Part shown: positions 1-9,860 of the stretch, in pieces
Position numbering within the stretch: position 1 is the stretch's first letter
How the letters are laid out: the number at the start of each line of letters is the position of its first letter
NCBI RefSeq assembly: GCF_000732535.1
Contig: NZ_APNK01000011.1
Span: 45,900-109,899 of the forward strand
Reading direction: 5' to 3'
Length of the DNA: 64,000 nucleotides
Origin: Salinisphaera hydrothermalis C41B8
GTDB taxonomy: Bacteria; Pseudomonadota; Gammaproteobacteria; Nevskiales; Salinisphaeraceae
Made by a program: the position numbers and the translations under genes
The notes under the pieces: model-generated
Databases searched by the model: none
Told to the model about the DNA's origin: nothing
Seen by the model: the letters and a program-made list of their open reading frames with translations, nothing else

Positions 1-1
1 G

Positions 2-991
2 ATCGAAGAGTTCGACGCCCGCATCGGCGACATGCTTTCGAACCGCGAATGCCTGTACATGACGCAGGGTATTCATCCGGAATTCGAGCAGCGACTGTTG
101 ACGTGTCTGAACGATCTGCGGTCGCGCGGGCGACATGCAGCCCCGCCGGAGCAGATCATCTCGATCAACAGCGTCGTACACGAAATGCGGCTGCGTAAAT
201 CGAACAACGAACTGGCGCTGATGCGCCAGGCGGCGGCGACGTCGGCGGCCGGTCACCGCGCCGCGATGAAAGCGGCAGCGCCCGGCGTTTACGAATATCA
301 GCTGGAAGCGACGCTGCACTATGTGTACGGCCTCGACGGCATGTCGTGGGCGTATCCGACCATTGTGGGCGCGGGCGCCAATGCCTGCGTGCTGCACTAC
401 GTCGAGAACGCCGCGCCGCTGGCCGATGGCGATCTGGTGTTGATCGATTCCGGCGCCGAATACCGCGGCTATGCCGGTGACATCACGCGCACCTTCCCGG
501 CCAACGGCCGTTTTACCGACACCCAGCGTGAAATCTACGACATCGTATTGGCGGCCAACGAGGCCGCCATCGCGGTTTGCCGCGCGGGCGAAAAAGCCAA
601 CGCACCGCACCAGACCGCGCTGAATACGCTGGTCGACGGCTTGCTCGAGCTGGGCTTCGTCTCCGGTGATCGCGACTCGGTGATCGAAGACGAAAGCTAC
701 AAGACGTTTTTCATGCACGGGACCAGCCATTGGCTCGGCATGGATGTACACGACGTCGGTCTCTACAAGAAGCACGGCGAATGGCGTGATCTCGAGCCCG
801 GCATGGTGCTGACCATCGAACCCGGGCTGTATATCCCGCCGGGCACCGAGGGCGTGGATAGTCGCTACTGGGGCATCGGCATTCGCGTGGAGGACGATGT
901 GGTGATCACCGACGGCGAACCCGAGGTGCTGACCGCCGGCGTCCCCAAGGCGCCGGTCGATATCGAAACCTTGATGGACGAACGCGCGTGA
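2..991 (+). CDS. pepP: Xaa-Pro aminopeptidase PepP (aminopeptidase P), 5' end cut off
   Basis: This is the C-terminal part of aminopeptidase P, a cytoplasmic metallopeptidase that removes the N-terminal residue when proline is second. The frame is open from base 2, so the start lies upstream; about 329 residues are visible of a family near 440. The pita-bread metal ligands are all present: Asp in LIDSG, Asp in AGDITR, His in SHWLG, Glu in IEPGLYIP and Glu in IRVEDD. The stop TGA overlaps the GTG start of the next gene by 4 bp, so the two are probably translationally coupled. The pepP-ubiH-ubiI order is the same as in Escherichia coli, which supports the assignment. Confidence 0.95.
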   Translation: MEEFDARIGDMLSNRECLYMTQGIHPEFEQRLLTCLNDLRSRGRHAAPPEQIISINSVVHEMRLRKSNNELALMRQAAATSAAGHRAAMKAAAPGVYEYQLEATLHYVYGLDGMSWAYPTIVGAGANACVLHYVENAAPLADGDLVLIDSGAEYRGYAGDITRTFPANGRFTDTQREIYDIVLAANEAAIAVCRAGEKANAPHQTALNTLVDGLLELGFVSGDRDSVIEDESYKTFFMHGTSHWLGMDVHDVGLYKKHGEWRDLEPGMVLTIEPGLYIPPGTEGVDSRYWGIGIRVEDDVVITDGEPEVLTAGVPKAPVDIETLMDERA

Positions 992-2232
992 GTACCGATT
1001 ACGATATCGCCGTCGTTGGCGGCGGGCTGGCCGGCGCCAGCCTGGCCTGTGCGCTATCGGATAGCGGACTGCGCATCGCGCTGATCGAAACCGTGGCCTT
1101 CGATGCGCCGGCCGACGAGAACATGAAGGCGCGGACGACCGCTCTGGCCTGGGGCACGCGCGCGATGTTCGACGAACTCGGCCTGTGGTCGGCGATGGCA
1201 GAGGATGCGGCCGCCATCGAGCGCCTGCACGTATCCCAGGCCGGGCACTTCGGCCGGGTGACGGTAGCGGCCGCCGAGTACGGTCTGCCGGCGCTCGGCT
1301 ATGTCGTGCCCAACCTCACCATGATCGCGGCGCTGCGTGATCGCGTGGCGACCATCGACGGCGTCGATACGATTGCTCCGGCGACCTTCGAATCGCTGGC
1401 CTATCACGGCGAGGACGCGGTCGAACTCACCCTGGCCGAGGGCGAGGGGAAGCGAACCCTGACGACCCGGCTGGTGATCGGCGCCGACGGCACCCACTCG
1501 CGCGTGCGCTCGGCGCTGGGCATCGGTGCCACGGTCGACGACTACGGCCAGTCGGCGATTATCACCAAGGCACGCAGCGAGCGGCCGCTGGCCGGCTGTG
1601 CCTACGAACGATTCACGCCGGACGGTCCGGTCGCCATCTTGCCATTCCTGCACGATACCGCAGCCGTGGTATGGACCGTGCCGACCGACGAAGCCCGTCG
1701 CCTGCTCGAATTGGACGACGACGCGTTCACGGCCGAATTGCAGGCGCGCTTCGGCGATCGCCTGGGGCAGCTGGAACTCGCCGGCCCGCGCGGCGCTTAT
1801 CCGTTGGCGCGGGTTCTGTGCGACCGGGCCTGGTCGCACCGGGCCGCGCTGATCGGCAACGCCGGCCATGCGCTGCATCCAGCCGCCGCTCAAGGGTTCA
1901 ACCTGGCGATTCGCGATGCGCTGGGGCTGGCCGACAATCTGCGCGAGCACCAGCGGCTGGCCGGCGATGCCTTCGATCCGGGCGATGCCGACCGCCTGGC
2001 CGCCTGGGCCGAGAGCCGGCGTCCGGACCAGCACCGGGTTGCCAATTTCACCGACCGTATCGTGCGGTTGTTCTCCAATCGCGTGCCGGGACTCGGCCAT
2101 GCCCGCGGCGCGGGCCTGTTCGGTCTGTCGCTCGCCCCCGGCGTACGCGGTGGCATGGCGCGCCGAAGCATGGGCCTGGCGCTGCTCGACGATGTCGCCC
2201 TGCGTGCCCCCGAAAGAGTGTCGAATTCATGA
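988..2232 (+). CDS. ubiH: 2-octaprenyl-6-methoxyphenol hydroxylase UbiH
   Basis: A flavoprotein monooxygenase of 414 residues for a ring hydroxylation in ubiquinone synthesis. It has the N-terminal FAD dinucleotide fold (VGGGLAGASLACAL), the central IGADGTHSRVR motif that contacts FAD and NADPH, and the C-terminal GNAGHALHPAAAQGFNL motif that binds the ribityl chain. The start is GTG, overlapping the pepP stop as GTGA, and the stop overlaps the next ATG as ATGA. UbiH, UbiI and UbiF are close paralogues. I assign UbiH from position (directly after pepP) and the LHPAAAQGFNL sequence. Confidence 0.9.
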   Translation: MSTDYDIAVVGGGLAGASLACALSDSGLRIALIETVAFDAPADENMKARTTALAWGTRAMFDELGLWSAMAEDAAAIERLHVSQAGHFGRVTVAAAEYGLPALGYVVPNLTMIAALRDRVATIDGVDTIAPATFESLAYHGEDAVELTLAEGEGKRTLTTRLVIGADGTHSRVRSALGIGATVDDYGQSAIITKARSERPLAGCAYERFTPDGPVAILPFLHDTAAVVWTVPTDEARRLLELDDDAFTAELQARFGDRLGQLELAGPRGAYPLARVLCDRAWSHRAALIGNAGHALHPAAAQGFNLAIRDALGLADNLREHQRLAGDAFDPGDADRLAAWAESRRPDQHRVANFTDRIVRLFSNRVPGLGHARGAGLFGLSLAPGVRGGMARRSMGLALLDDVALRAPERVSNS

Positions 2233-3431
2233 CTACACGTCCGCGTTACGACGTCGCCATCGTGGGCGGCGGGATGGTCGGGGCGGTACTGGCCGTGGCC
2301 TTGTCGGAGGCGGATTTTCACGTCGCGCTGGTCGAGGCTAAACAGCCGAAATCGCTCGATCCGGAAGCCGGATACGATCTTCGCCAGTCCGCGATCGCGC
2401 CGGGCCCGCGCCGCCTGCTGGAGAACCTCGGTCTTTGGGATCGGTTGCCGGACAACCGGATCTGTCCGTTCACCGGGATGAAGGTATGGCAGGCGGATCA
2501 GGACGACGAACTGTTTCTGGAACATACGGCGGTCGGCCTGCCCGAACTCGGCCATATCGTCGAGAATGCGCTGGTCGTGGATGCGGCCTGGCAGGCGTTC
2601 GAGCGGGTAGACGTCTATTGCCCTGCCAAAATGGCGGCGCTCAACGTCGAAGCGCAAGCCGCGCGGCTCACGCTCGATGACGAGCAGGAGATTACCGCGG
2701 CGCTGGTCGTCGGGGCCGAAGGCGCCAATTCGCCGGTGCGCGAGGCGGCCGGTATTACGACCACGGGTTGGGGGTACGGCCAGCGTTGTACCGTCGGCAC
2801 GGTGACGCCCGAGCGGCATCATCGTCATATCGCCTGGCAGCGGTTCACCGAAACTGGGCCGGTGGCATTCCTGCCCTTGGCCGACGGGCGGTGCTCGCTG
2901 GCCTGGCATGCTGACGATGCGCTGGCCGACGAACTGGCCGAACTCGACGATGATGAATTCTGTCGCCGCCTGACCGAAGCCAGTGGCGGTGTGCTCGGCC
3001 GTATTCAACACATGGGTACGCGGGCGGCGTTTCCGCTCAAGCTGATGCATGCGCGCGAGTACGTGCAGCCGCGCGTGGCGATCGCTGGTGATGCGGCTCA
3101 TGTGGTGCATCCGATGGCCGGGCAGGGCGTCAATCTCGGGCTGCTCGACGTGGCGGAACTCGTGGCCGCGCTCGAAGCCGGTCGCGCGGCCGGCGCGGAC
3201 GCCGGCGAGATCACCTACCTCAAGCGTTATCAGCGTGCGCGCATGGCCGATAACATGATGATGCTGGCGGCGACCGACGGGCTGAAACGTCTCTACGGCA
3301 GCCACAACCCGTTGCTGCGCTCGCTGCGCGGCTTGGCCATCAGTGGCGCGTCGCGCCTGGCGCCGATTCGCCAGATCATGATCAGCCAGGCGGTGGGGCT
3401 ATCGAACGACGGGCCGCGGCTGTTGCGTTAG
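2229..3431 (+). CDS. ubiI: UbiI/VisC-type FAD-dependent hydroxylase (ubiquinone synthesis)
   Basis: A second UbiH-family flavin hydroxylase of 400 residues, expected to hydroxylate C5 of the octaprenylphenol ring. The FAD fold is VGGGMVGAVLAVAL, the middle motif is VGAEGANSPVREAAG, and the C-terminal motif is GDAAHVVHPMAGQGVNLG. The frame is open further upstream inside ubiH. The ATG at 2229 is chosen because it places the glycine-rich motif about ten residues from the N terminus and makes an ATGA overlap with ubiH. In E. coli ubiI is also directly downstream of ubiH. UbiF activity cannot be excluded from sequence alone. Confidence 0.85.
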   Translation: MTTRPRYDVAIVGGGMVGAVLAVALSEADFHVALVEAKQPKSLDPEAGYDLRQSAIAPGPRRLLENLGLWDRLPDNRICPFTGMKVWQADQDDELFLEHTAVGLPELGHIVENALVVDAAWQAFERVDVYCPAKMAALNVEAQAARLTLDDEQEITAALVVGAEGANSPVREAAGITTTGWGYGQRCTVGTVTPERHHRHIAWQRFTETGPVAFLPLADGRCSLAWHADDALADELAELDDDEFCRRLTEASGGVLGRIQHMGTRAAFPLKLMHAREYVQPRVAIAGDAAHVVHPMAGQGVNLGLLDVAELVAALEAGRAAGADAGEITYLKRYQRARMADNMMMLAATDGLKRLYGSHNPLLRSLRGLAISGASRLAPIRQIMISQAVGLSNDGPRLLR

Positions 3432-3450
3432 CGATTCCGCGATCGGTCAT

Positions 3451-3479
3451 TTGGCTTGGCGGGGCCGGCCCGGTATAGT
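3451..3479 (+). promoter_or_regulatory. Putative sigma70 promoter for the glycine riboswitch and gcv operon
   Basis: TTGGCT at 3451-3456 and TATAGT at 3474-3479 are separated by exactly 17 bases. Transcription from about 3486 would place the glycine aptamers at the very 5' end of the leader. Inferred from consensus and position only. Confidence 0.6.
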
Positions 3480-3500
3480 CCGATACACGATCGCAAAACG

Positions 3501-3672
3501 CGTGGGAGAGAGCGGGGAACCCCCGCCGCCGAAGGCGCAATTCCGCCCGGAAACGCTCAGGCCACAGGACCACGCACGGGCCGCTCGCCGGCCACGATCG
3601 ACTCTGGAGAGCAACCGCGAGCGCGGTTCACCGACGGGGCGAATCTCTCAGGTGCCAGGACAGAGGGGCGGC
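3501..3672 (+). promoter_or_regulatory. Tandem glycine riboswitch (two aptamers) upstream of gcvT
   Basis: Two consecutive aptamers carry the conserved glycine-riboswitch segments. The first runs from about 3501 to 3575 (GGGAGAG, then CGCCGAAGGCGCAA, then ACGCTCAGGCCACAGGAC). The second runs from about 3601 to 3672 (CTCTGGAGAGC, then CACCGACGGGGCGAA, then TCTCTCAGGTGCCAGGAC). A short linker joins them, as in the cooperative tandem form. The element ends about 55 bases before gcvT and follows a good promoter. In this family glycine binding turns on expression of the glycine cleavage system. The second aptamer departs slightly from the usual CCGAAGGGGCAA core. Confidence 0.92.
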
Positions 3673-3727
3673 GGAACGAGACTTACGGTCTTTCAACTGC
3701 TGCATTTCGTCAACAAGAGTCGATCGC

Positions 3728-4840
3728 ATGGCTAATCAGACCCCGCTCTACGACGAGCACGTCGCCGCCGGCGCCAAGCTGGTGGATTTTGCCGGCTGGG
3801 ACATGCCGATCAACTACGGCTCGCAGATCGCCGAGCACAACACGGTGCGTGAATCGGCCGGGATGTTCGATGTCTCGCATATGCGCCCGGTGGATATCGA
3901 AGGCGCCGAGGCGCGCGATCTGCTGCGCCATGTGCTGGCCAACGATGTCGCCAAGATCGACGAAGTCGGCCGGGCGTTCTATACCTGCATGCTTAATACC
4001 CGGGGCGGCGTGATCGACGACCTGATCGTTTATCACCTCGGCGAGAACTGGTATCGCATCGTGGTCAATGCGGCCACAGCGACCAAGGACATGGCCTGGA
4101 TTACCAGCCAGGCCGAGGAATTCGACGCGAGCGTGACCTCGCGCGACGATCTGGCGATCATCGCGGTCCAGGGGCCCAAGGCACGCGAGCTCACCAAGGA
4201 CATACTCGACGACGACCTCGCCGCCGAGGCCATGGAGCTCAAGCCGTTCCGCGCGGCCGCGGCCGGCAAATGGTCGGTCGGCCGGACGGGTTACACCGGC
4301 GAGGACGGCTTCGAGATCGTGTTGCCGGATGACTCGGCGGTCGAGATCTGGCGCGCGTTACAGGACGTCGGCGTCGCCCCGATCGGGCTCGGCGCGCGCG
4401 ATACGCTGCGCCTGGAAGCCGGGTTGAATCTTTACGGCCAGGATATGGACGAAGACACGTCGCCGCTCGAGTCGGGGCTCGGCTGGACGGTGGCGTTTGA
4501 ACCCGCCGATCGCGAATTCATCGGCCGTAACTCGCTGGAGCACATCCGCGAGCACGGCGAGGCGAAGAAGATGGTCGGCCTGCTGCTGGAAGGCCGGGGT
4601 GTGATGCGCCACGGTGCGGCCGTACGCGCGGCCGGCGACGAGGCCACCGAGGCCGAGGATGCGGCCGGTGAAGTCACCAGCGGCAGCTTCGCCCCGACTC
4701 TGGGGCGCTCGATCGCCCTGGCGCGCGTACCGGCGGACTGGTCGGACACCGTCGAAGTGTTGCTACGTGGCAAATGGGTCAGCGCGCGCATCGTGAAGTA
4801 TCCCTTCGTGCGTAACGGCAAGATCCGCGTCGACATCTAG
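3728..4840 (+). CDS. gcvT: Glycine cleavage system T protein (aminomethyltransferase)
   Basis: GcvT transfers the methylene group from the aminomethyl-lipoyl H protein to tetrahydrofolate and releases ammonia. The 370-residue length fits the family. Visible hallmarks are the N-terminal [18 protein letters not shown] region, the AVQGPKA motif, the [11 protein letters not shown] folate-site motif, and the [20 protein letters not shown] motif. The ATG at 3728 follows the riboswitch leader. It is the first gene of gcvT-gcvH-gcvPA-tpx-gcvPB, and should be induced by glycine through the riboswitch. Confidence 0.96.
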   Translation: MANQTPLYDEHVAAGAKLVDFAGWDMPINYGSQIAEHNTVRESAGMFDVSHMRPVDIEGAEARDLLRHVLANDVAKIDEVGRAFYTCMLNTRGGVIDDLIVYHLGENWYRIVVNAATATKDMAWITSQAEEFDASVTSRDDLAIIAVQGPKARELTKDILDDDLAAEAMELKPFRAAAAGKWSVGRTGYTGEDGFEIVLPDDSAVEIWRALQDVGVAPIGLGARDTLRLEAGLNLYGQDMDEDTSPLESGLGWTVAFEPADREFIGRNSLEHIREHGEAKKMVGLLLEGRGVMRHGAAVRAAGDEATEAEDAAGEVTSGSFAPTLGRSIALARVPADWSDTVEVLLRGKWVSARIVKYPFVRNGKIRVDI

Positions 4841-4937
4841 CGGTTCGTCGAGCTATCCGTTATTGGCGGGCGGCCCGTTGGCGGGGCCGCATCGCTTATC
4901 ATTTCGACTCGTCAAGGGGTCAATCCAGGATAAGAAC

Positions 4938-5333
4938 ATGAGCGACATTCCGAACGAACTCTCCTATACCAAGAGCCACGAGTGGGTGGCCAACGACGGC
5001 GACGGCACCGTGACCGTCGGCATCACCGAATATGCCCAGGGCTCGCTGGGCGATCTGGTGTTCGTCGAGCTGCCGGAGACCGGCACCAAGTTCGCCGTGG
5101 GCGATCCGGTGGCTGTGGTCGAGTCGGTCAAGGCGGCCTCGGATATCTATGCGCCGGTCGACGGTGAAATCGTCGAAGTCAACGAAGAACTCGCCGATTC
5201 GCCCGAGCGCGTGAACGAAGATCCGTTCGGTGAAGGCTGGCTGTTCAAGATGACGGTCGACAACACCGAGCAACTGTCCGATCTGCTCGACGCCGAGGCC
5301 TACGGCGACATCGTCGAGGCCGAAGAGGACTGA
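4938..5333 (+). CDS. gcvH: Glycine cleavage system H protein (lipoyl carrier)
   Basis: GcvH is the small lipoylated shuttle that carries the aminomethyl group from P protein to T protein and hydrogen to L protein. The 131-residue protein has the lipoylation site VESVKAASD, with Lys65 as the expected lipoyl lysine, and the typical start [12 protein letters not shown]. The ATG at 4938 is preferred over an in-frame upstream start at 4863 because it fits homologues and has CCAGGA a few bases upstream. It lies 97 bp after gcvT and 74 bp before gcvPA. Confidence 0.96.
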   Translation: MSDIPNELSYTKSHEWVANDGDGTVTVGITEYAQGSLGDLVFVELPETGTKFAVGDPVAVVESVKAASDIYAPVDGEIVEVNEELADSPERVNEDPFGEGWLFKMTVDNTEQLSDLLDAEAYGDIVEAEED

Positions 5334-5407
5334 TCGATCCATTGCGGCGTCGGCGCTGGGCGTCGACGCCATCCCGGTTCCAGATTCGGTTTCAACCCGT
5401 AAACGCT

Positions 5408-6787
5408 ATGCCTTTCATTCCCCATACCGACAAGGACATCACGGACATGCTGGGCGCCATCGGCGCGGACAGCGTCGATGCCCTGTTTTCCGAAATCGAT
5501 CCGAAGCTGCGCGACGTCGATATCTCGGCGATTCCGGAGCGCGCCAGCGAACAGGCGATCACGCGCCTGATGCAAGAACGCGCCGCTCGCGATGCGGGCG
5601 GGCTGTGCTTCATCGGCGCCGGTGCCTACGAGCACCACGTGCCGGCAGCGGTATGGGAACTCACCACGCGCGGCGAGTTTTACAGCGCGTACACGCCCTA
5701 CCAGCCGGAGGCCAGCCAGGGCACGCTTCAGGTCGTCTACGAATACCAGACGATGATGTGCGGGCTGACCGGCATGGATGTGGCCAACGCTTCGCTTTAC
5801 GACGGCGCCTCCGCGCTGGCCGAAGCGGTGCTCATGGCCGTACGGGCGAATCGCAAGTCCAAGTCGAAGCGGGTACTGATGCCGGCGAGCGTACACCCGT
5901 ACTATCGCGAGGTCGCGCACAACATCTGCACGAACCAGGACATCGTGTTCGAAACCATCGGCTTCGACCACGTGACCGGCAAGATCGACATGGCCGCTCT
6001 CGAGGCCTGGGCCGGCGAGGACATCACCGCGCTCGTTATCCCGCAGCCGAATTTCTTCGGCGTGCTCGAGGATGTCGATGCGCTGACCGATTGGGCGCGA
6101 AACAACGGCGCGTTGGCGATCGGCGTGGTCAACCCCGTGTCGCTGGCGCTGCTCACGCCGCCGGGCGAGTGGGGCGATGGCGCCGGTGCCGACATCGTGG
6201 TCGGCGAAGGTCAGCCGTTGGGGGCGCCGCTGGCCGGCGGCGGGCCGTACTTCGGCATTCTGTGTTGCCGCAAGACCCACGTTCGGCAGATGCCCGGGCG
6301 CGTAGTCGGACGTACGCACGACATGGACGGCCGCCCGGGGTATGTGTTGACGCTGCAGCCGCGCGAGCAACACATCCGTCGGTCCAAGGCGACCTCGAAT
6401 ATCTGTACCAATCAGGGTTTGCTGGTCACCGCGGCAACGATTCACATGAGCCTGCTTGGCCCGGAAGGGCTGACCAACGTGGCCGCGACCTGTGCCGCGA
6501 CCACGCGTCGTCTCGTGTCGCGCCTCGCCGCACTGGACGGCATCGAGCGCGTGTTCTCGGCGCCGTTCTTCCACGAAGCCGCGCTGCGGCTGCCGATACT
6601 CGCCCAGCCGGTGCTCGACGCGCTGGCCGAGCGCGGCGTGCTCGGCGGTGTCGCGCTGGGCGAATTCTTCGACGGCATGGACGACGTCATTCTCGTCTGT
6701 GCCACCGAAACCAAGACCGAGGACGATCTGGCGGTTTACGTCGACGCGCTCTCGGACGTACTGGCTGAAATGGTGGAGGTTGCTTGA
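5408..6787 (+). CDS. gcvPA: Glycine dehydrogenase (decarboxylating) subunit 1
   Basis: This is the N-terminal half of the split P protein, the PLP-dependent glycine decarboxylase, at 459 residues. It does not carry the PLP lysine, which is in subunit 2, but has the family sequence at the N terminus ([15 protein letters not shown]), the [13 protein letters not shown] segment and the [14 protein letters not shown] segment. The ATG at 5408 is chosen for match to homologues; an upstream in-frame start at 5342 would add a basic, non-conserved stretch. It is split from its partner gcvPB by a thiol peroxidase gene. Confidence 0.95.
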   Translation: MPFIPHTDKDITDMLGAIGADSVDALFSEIDPKLRDVDISAIPERASEQAITRLMQERAARDAGGLCFIGAGAYEHHVPAAVWELTTRGEFYSAYTPYQPEASQGTLQVVYEYQTMMCGLTGMDVANASLYDGASALAEAVLMAVRANRKSKSKRVLMPASVHPYYREVAHNICTNQDIVFETIGFDHVTGKIDMAALEAWAGEDITALVIPQPNFFGVLEDVDALTDWARNNGALAIGVVNPVSLALLTPPGEWGDGAGADIVVGEGQPLGAPLAGGGPYFGILCCRKTHVRQMPGRVVGRTHDMDGRPGYVLTLQPREQHIRRSKATSNICTNQGLLVTAATIHMSLLGPEGLTNVAATCAATTRRLVSRLAALDGIERVFSAPFFHEAALRLPILAQPVLDALAERGVLGGVALGEFFDGMDDVILVCATETKTEDDLAVYVDALSDVLAEMVEVA

Positions 6788-6788
6788 G

Positions 6789-7298
6789 ATGAGTCAAACC
6801 ATCACGCGCCGCGGCGCACCCATGAACGTGGCCGGCAAGCTGCCGCAGCCGGGCGACAAGCTACCGCCGATGCGGTTGACCGGCAGTGATCTGGCAGATG
6901 TCGGGCTCGACGCATTCGTGGGCAAAGCCAAGATCTTCAATATCTTTCCGAGCCTGGATACGCCGACCTGTGCGCTGTCGGTAAAGCAATTCAACGCCCG
7001 TGTCGAGACTATGAACGACGTCGTGTTGTTGCAGGTCTCGGCCGATCTGCCGTTCGCCCACAAGCGGTTCTGTGCCGCCGAGGGGTTGGAGAACGGCGTG
7101 ACCCTGTCGATGATGCGCGACAAGACCTTCGCTGCCGACTACGGCGTGCTGATCGAGGACGGCGGCATGGCGGGGCTGTGCGCCCGCGCCGTGATCGTGG
7201 CCGACGCCGACGACACGGTCGTCTATAGCCAGCTCGTCTCCGAGATTGCCGAAGAGCCCGATTACGACGCCGCCATCGCCGCGCTCGAAAACCGCTGA
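6789..7298 (+). CDS. tpx: Thiol peroxidase Tpx, embedded in the gcv operon
   Basis: A 169-residue atypical 2-Cys peroxiredoxin that reduces lipid and alkyl hydroperoxides with thioredoxin. The peroxidatic cysteine is Cys61 in DTPTCALS and the resolving cysteine is Cys95 in [10 protein letters not shown], the same numbers as in E. coli Tpx. The ATG at 6789 is one base after the gcvPA stop, and gcvPB starts 5 bp after its own stop, so it must be co-transcribed with the glycine cleavage genes. Its place between the two P-protein subunits is unusual and discussed as a finding. Confidence 0.95.
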   Translation: MSQTITRRGAPMNVAGKLPQPGDKLPPMRLTGSDLADVGLDAFVGKAKIFNIFPSLDTPTCALSVKQFNARVETMNDVVLLQVSADLPFAHKRFCAAEGLENGVTLSMMRDKTFAADYGVLIEDGGMAGLCARAVIVADADDTVVYSQLVSEIAEEPDYDAAIAALENR

Positions 7299-7303
7299 TT
7301 GCC

Positions 7304-8794
7304 ATGACTGAACGACTGATCTTCGAACACAGCCGTCCCGGCCGTCGGGCCTTCGCCCAGGCGCCGGCCTCCGCGCCGGCGGTGGACGATCTGCCGGCGA
7401 ATCTCAAACGCGAGAGCGCCCTCGGCCTGCCGGAAGTTTCCGAGCTGGACGTGGTGCGGCATTACACGCGTCTGTCGCAGCTCAACTTCTCCATCGATAC
7501 GCACTTCTACCCGCTAGGTTCGTGCACGATGAAGTACAACCCGCGGGCCTGTAACACGCTGGCCTCGTTGCCCGGGTTTCTGAATCGGCATCCGCTGGCG
7601 CCGGCCTCGCACAGCCAGGGCATGCTGGCCTGCTTCCACGATCTGCAGGAAATACTCAAGACCGTGACCGGCATGTCTGCCGTGTCGCTTACGCCGATGG
7701 CCGGCGCGCAGGGTGAGTTCACCGGCGTGGCCATGATCAAGGCCTACCACGAAGCCCGCGGCGACACCGAGCGCAACGAGATTCTGGTGCCGGATGCCGC
7801 CCACGGCACCAATCCGGCCACGGCCGTGATGTGCGGTTGCAAGGTGGTCGAGATCCCGACCGACGCGGACGGCGACGTCGATATCGAGGCCCTGCGCGCC
7901 AAGGTCGGCCCGAAGACGGCTGGCATCATGCTGACCAACCCGTCCACTCTGGGCGTGTTCGAGCAGGACATCCTCGAGATCTCGAAGATGATCCACGAGG
8001 CCGGCGGCCTGTTGTATTACGACGGCGCCAACCTTAATGCCATTCTGGGCAAGGTGCGCCCGGGCGACATGGGCTTCGACGTCATCCACATGAACCTGCA
8101 CAAGACCTTCTCGACGCCGCACGGCGGCGGCGGGCCGGGTTCCGGTGCGGTCGGCGTGTCCAAGCGCCTGCGCGATTTCATGCCGATCCCGGTGGTGGGT
8201 CGTGAAGGAGAGGGCAAGAGCGCCCGTTACCGGTGGCTGACCGAGAAGGACGTGCCGAATACCATCGGTCGCGTGTCGACCTTCATGGGCAATGCCGGCG
8301 TGTTGCTGCGGGCGTACGTCTACGCGCGCCTGCTGGGCCGCGAGGGCATGACGCGGGTCTCCGAGTTCGCCACGCTGAACTCCAACTACTTGATGGCCCG
8401 ACTCAAGCAGGCCGGCTTCGAGGTCGCCTTCCCGGACCGACGCGCCAGCCACGAGTTCATCGTCACGCTCAAGAAACAGAAACAGCAGCTCGACGTCACG
8501 GCGACCGATTTCGCCAAGCGGCTACTGGACTACGGCTACCACGCGCCGACCATCTACTTCCCGCTGCTGGTGCCGGAATGCTTCCTGATCGAGCCGACCG
8601 AAACCGAATCGCGCGAAACGCTCGACGGCTTCGTCGACGCGATGGTCGCGATCTGGAACGAGGCCAAGGCCGATGCGGCGACGCTCAAGAATGCCCCGGT
8701 CAGTCTGCCGGTGCGTCGCCTGGACGAAGTCGCGGCGGCTAAGTCGCTCGATCTGAAATACGAACCGGCCGACGACGCGCGCTCGGCGGCCTGA
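7304..8794 (+). CDS. gcvPB: Glycine dehydrogenase (decarboxylating) subunit 2
   Basis: The C-terminal half of the split glycine decarboxylase, 496 residues. The PLP-binding lysine lies in [19 protein letters not shown], and the [11 protein letters not shown] motif typical of P protein is near residue 70. It should form an alpha2beta2 P protein with GcvPA, decarboxylate glycine and pass the aminomethyl group to GcvH. It is the last clear gene of the riboswitch-controlled operon. The split arrangement, rather than a single fused GcvP, is common in bacteria but differs from E. coli. Confidence 0.96.
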   Translation: MTERLIFEHSRPGRRAFAQAPASAPAVDDLPANLKRESALGLPEVSELDVVRHYTRLSQLNFSIDTHFYPLGSCTMKYNPRACNTLASLPGFLNRHPLAPASHSQGMLACFHDLQEILKTVTGMSAVSLTPMAGAQGEFTGVAMIKAYHEARGDTERNEILVPDAAHGTNPATAVMCGCKVVEIPTDADGDVDIEALRAKVGPKTAGIMLTNPSTLGVFEQDILEISKMIHEAGGLLYYDGANLNAILGKVRPGDMGFDVIHMNLHKTFSTPHGGGGPGSGAVGVSKRLRDFMPIPVVGREGEGKSARYRWLTEKDVPNTIGRVSTFMGNAGVLLRAYVYARLLGREGMTRVSEFATLNSNYLMARLKQAGFEVAFPDRRASHEFIVTLKKQKQQLDVTATDFAKRLLDYGYHAPTIYFPLLVPECFLIEPTETESRETLDGFVDAMVAIWNEAKADAATLKNAPVSLPVRRLDEVAAAKSLDLKYEPADDARSAA

Positions 8795-8887
8795 TTAAAT
8801 CCGATAAGATGCGCCGCGAGCCCGAGGCCCGCGGTGCTTCGGCGGGCCGTGGCGCCTGCTTCCGATCATTTGATGAAAGGACGATCT

Positions 8888-9823
8888 ATGTCTGCGCTGA
8901 TCTGCGGTTCCTTTGCCTTCGATACCATCATGGTCTACTCGGGGCAGTTCAAGAACGAGATCCTGCCCGATCAGGTTCATATGCTGAACGTGTCGTTCCT
9001 CGTGCCCGACATGCGCCGTGAATTCGGTGGCTGTGCCGGCAACATTGCCTACTCGCTGGCGCTGTTGGGCGGTGACGGTCAGGCCATGGGCACTGTCGGC
9101 AAGGATTTCGACGACTACGCTGACTGGATGGACCAGCACGGCATCAGCCGCGACTACATCAAGCGCATTGATGACGCCTACACCGCGCAGGCGTATATCA
9201 CCACCGACATGGACGATAACCAGATCACGGCGTTCCACCCGGGTGCCATGAATCATGCGCACGAGCAGGCCGTGCCGACCGACGCCGGGATCACGCTCGG
9301 CATCGTCTCGCCAGACGGCAAGGACGGCATGGTGTCGCATGCCCAGCAGTTCGCGGACGCCGGCATCGATTTCATTTTCGATCCGGGGCAGGGGCTGCCG
9401 ATGTTCAACGGCGCCGAGTTGAAGACGATTATCGATCAGGCCACTTATTTGACGGTCAACGATTACGAAGCCAAGCTGGTATGTGATCGGACCGGTTTAA
9501 GCGAGGCTGACATCGCCGCCAAGCTCGATGCCTTGGTGGTGACCAAGGGCGCCAAGGGGTCGGTGATCTATGCCGATGGCAAGACCTACGAGATTCCGAC
9601 CGGCAATCCGTCGGCGCTGTCCGATCCCACCGGTTGCGGCGATGCCTTCCGCGCTGGCCTGATCTACGGTCTGCAGCAGGGTTACGACTGGGAAATCACC
9701 GGTCGCATCGCCTCGCTGATGGGCACGATCAAGATCGAGCGGCCGGGTACGCAAAATCATCGGTTCACGATGGACGAATTCAAGACGCGTTTTGCCAAGG
9801 AATTCGGCCGCGAGCTGGGCTGA
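8888..9823 (+). CDS. PfkB-family carbohydrate or nucleoside kinase (adenosine kinase-like)
   Basis: A 311-residue ribokinase-fold kinase. The C-terminal PfkB signature DPTGCGDAFRAGLIYGL contains the catalytic base Asp, and the N-terminal half has the GGCAGNIAYSLALLGG substrate loop. The overall pattern (ALICGSFAFDTIMV start, DFDDYADWM, TAQAYITTDMDDNQITAF) resembles bacterial adenosine kinase-like PfkB proteins, so a nucleoside substrate is likely, but this is inference. The ATG at 8888 follows GAAAGGACGATCT, a good ribosome-binding site. It lies 93 bp after gcvPB and may be transcribed by read-through. Confidence 0.85.
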   Translation: MSALICGSFAFDTIMVYSGQFKNEILPDQVHMLNVSFLVPDMRREFGGCAGNIAYSLALLGGDGQAMGTVGKDFDDYADWMDQHGISRDYIKRIDDAYTAQAYITTDMDDNQITAFHPGAMNHAHEQAVPTDAGITLGIVSPDGKDGMVSHAQQFADAGIDFIFDPGQGLPMFNGAELKTIIDQATYLTVNDYEAKLVCDRTGLSEADIAAKLDALVVTKGAKGSVIYADGKTYEIPTGNPSALSDPTGCGDAFRAGLIYGLQQGYDWEITGRIASLMGTIKIERPGTQNHRFTMDEFKTRFAKEFGRELG

Positions 9824-9860
9824 GGAGCGACGGTACGGCGCATGACTTGAGCTCGTTGCC

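Noticed and set aside
5300..6574. Open frame of 424 codons antisense to gcvPA
   Set aside because: Codon-structure shadow of gcvPA; no family resemblance and no ribosome-binding site.
8825..8860. GGCCCGC/GCGGGCC hairpin after gcvPB as an operon terminator
   Set aside because: Short stem, no T-run, and the downstream kinase gene has the same orientation, so read-through is as likely.
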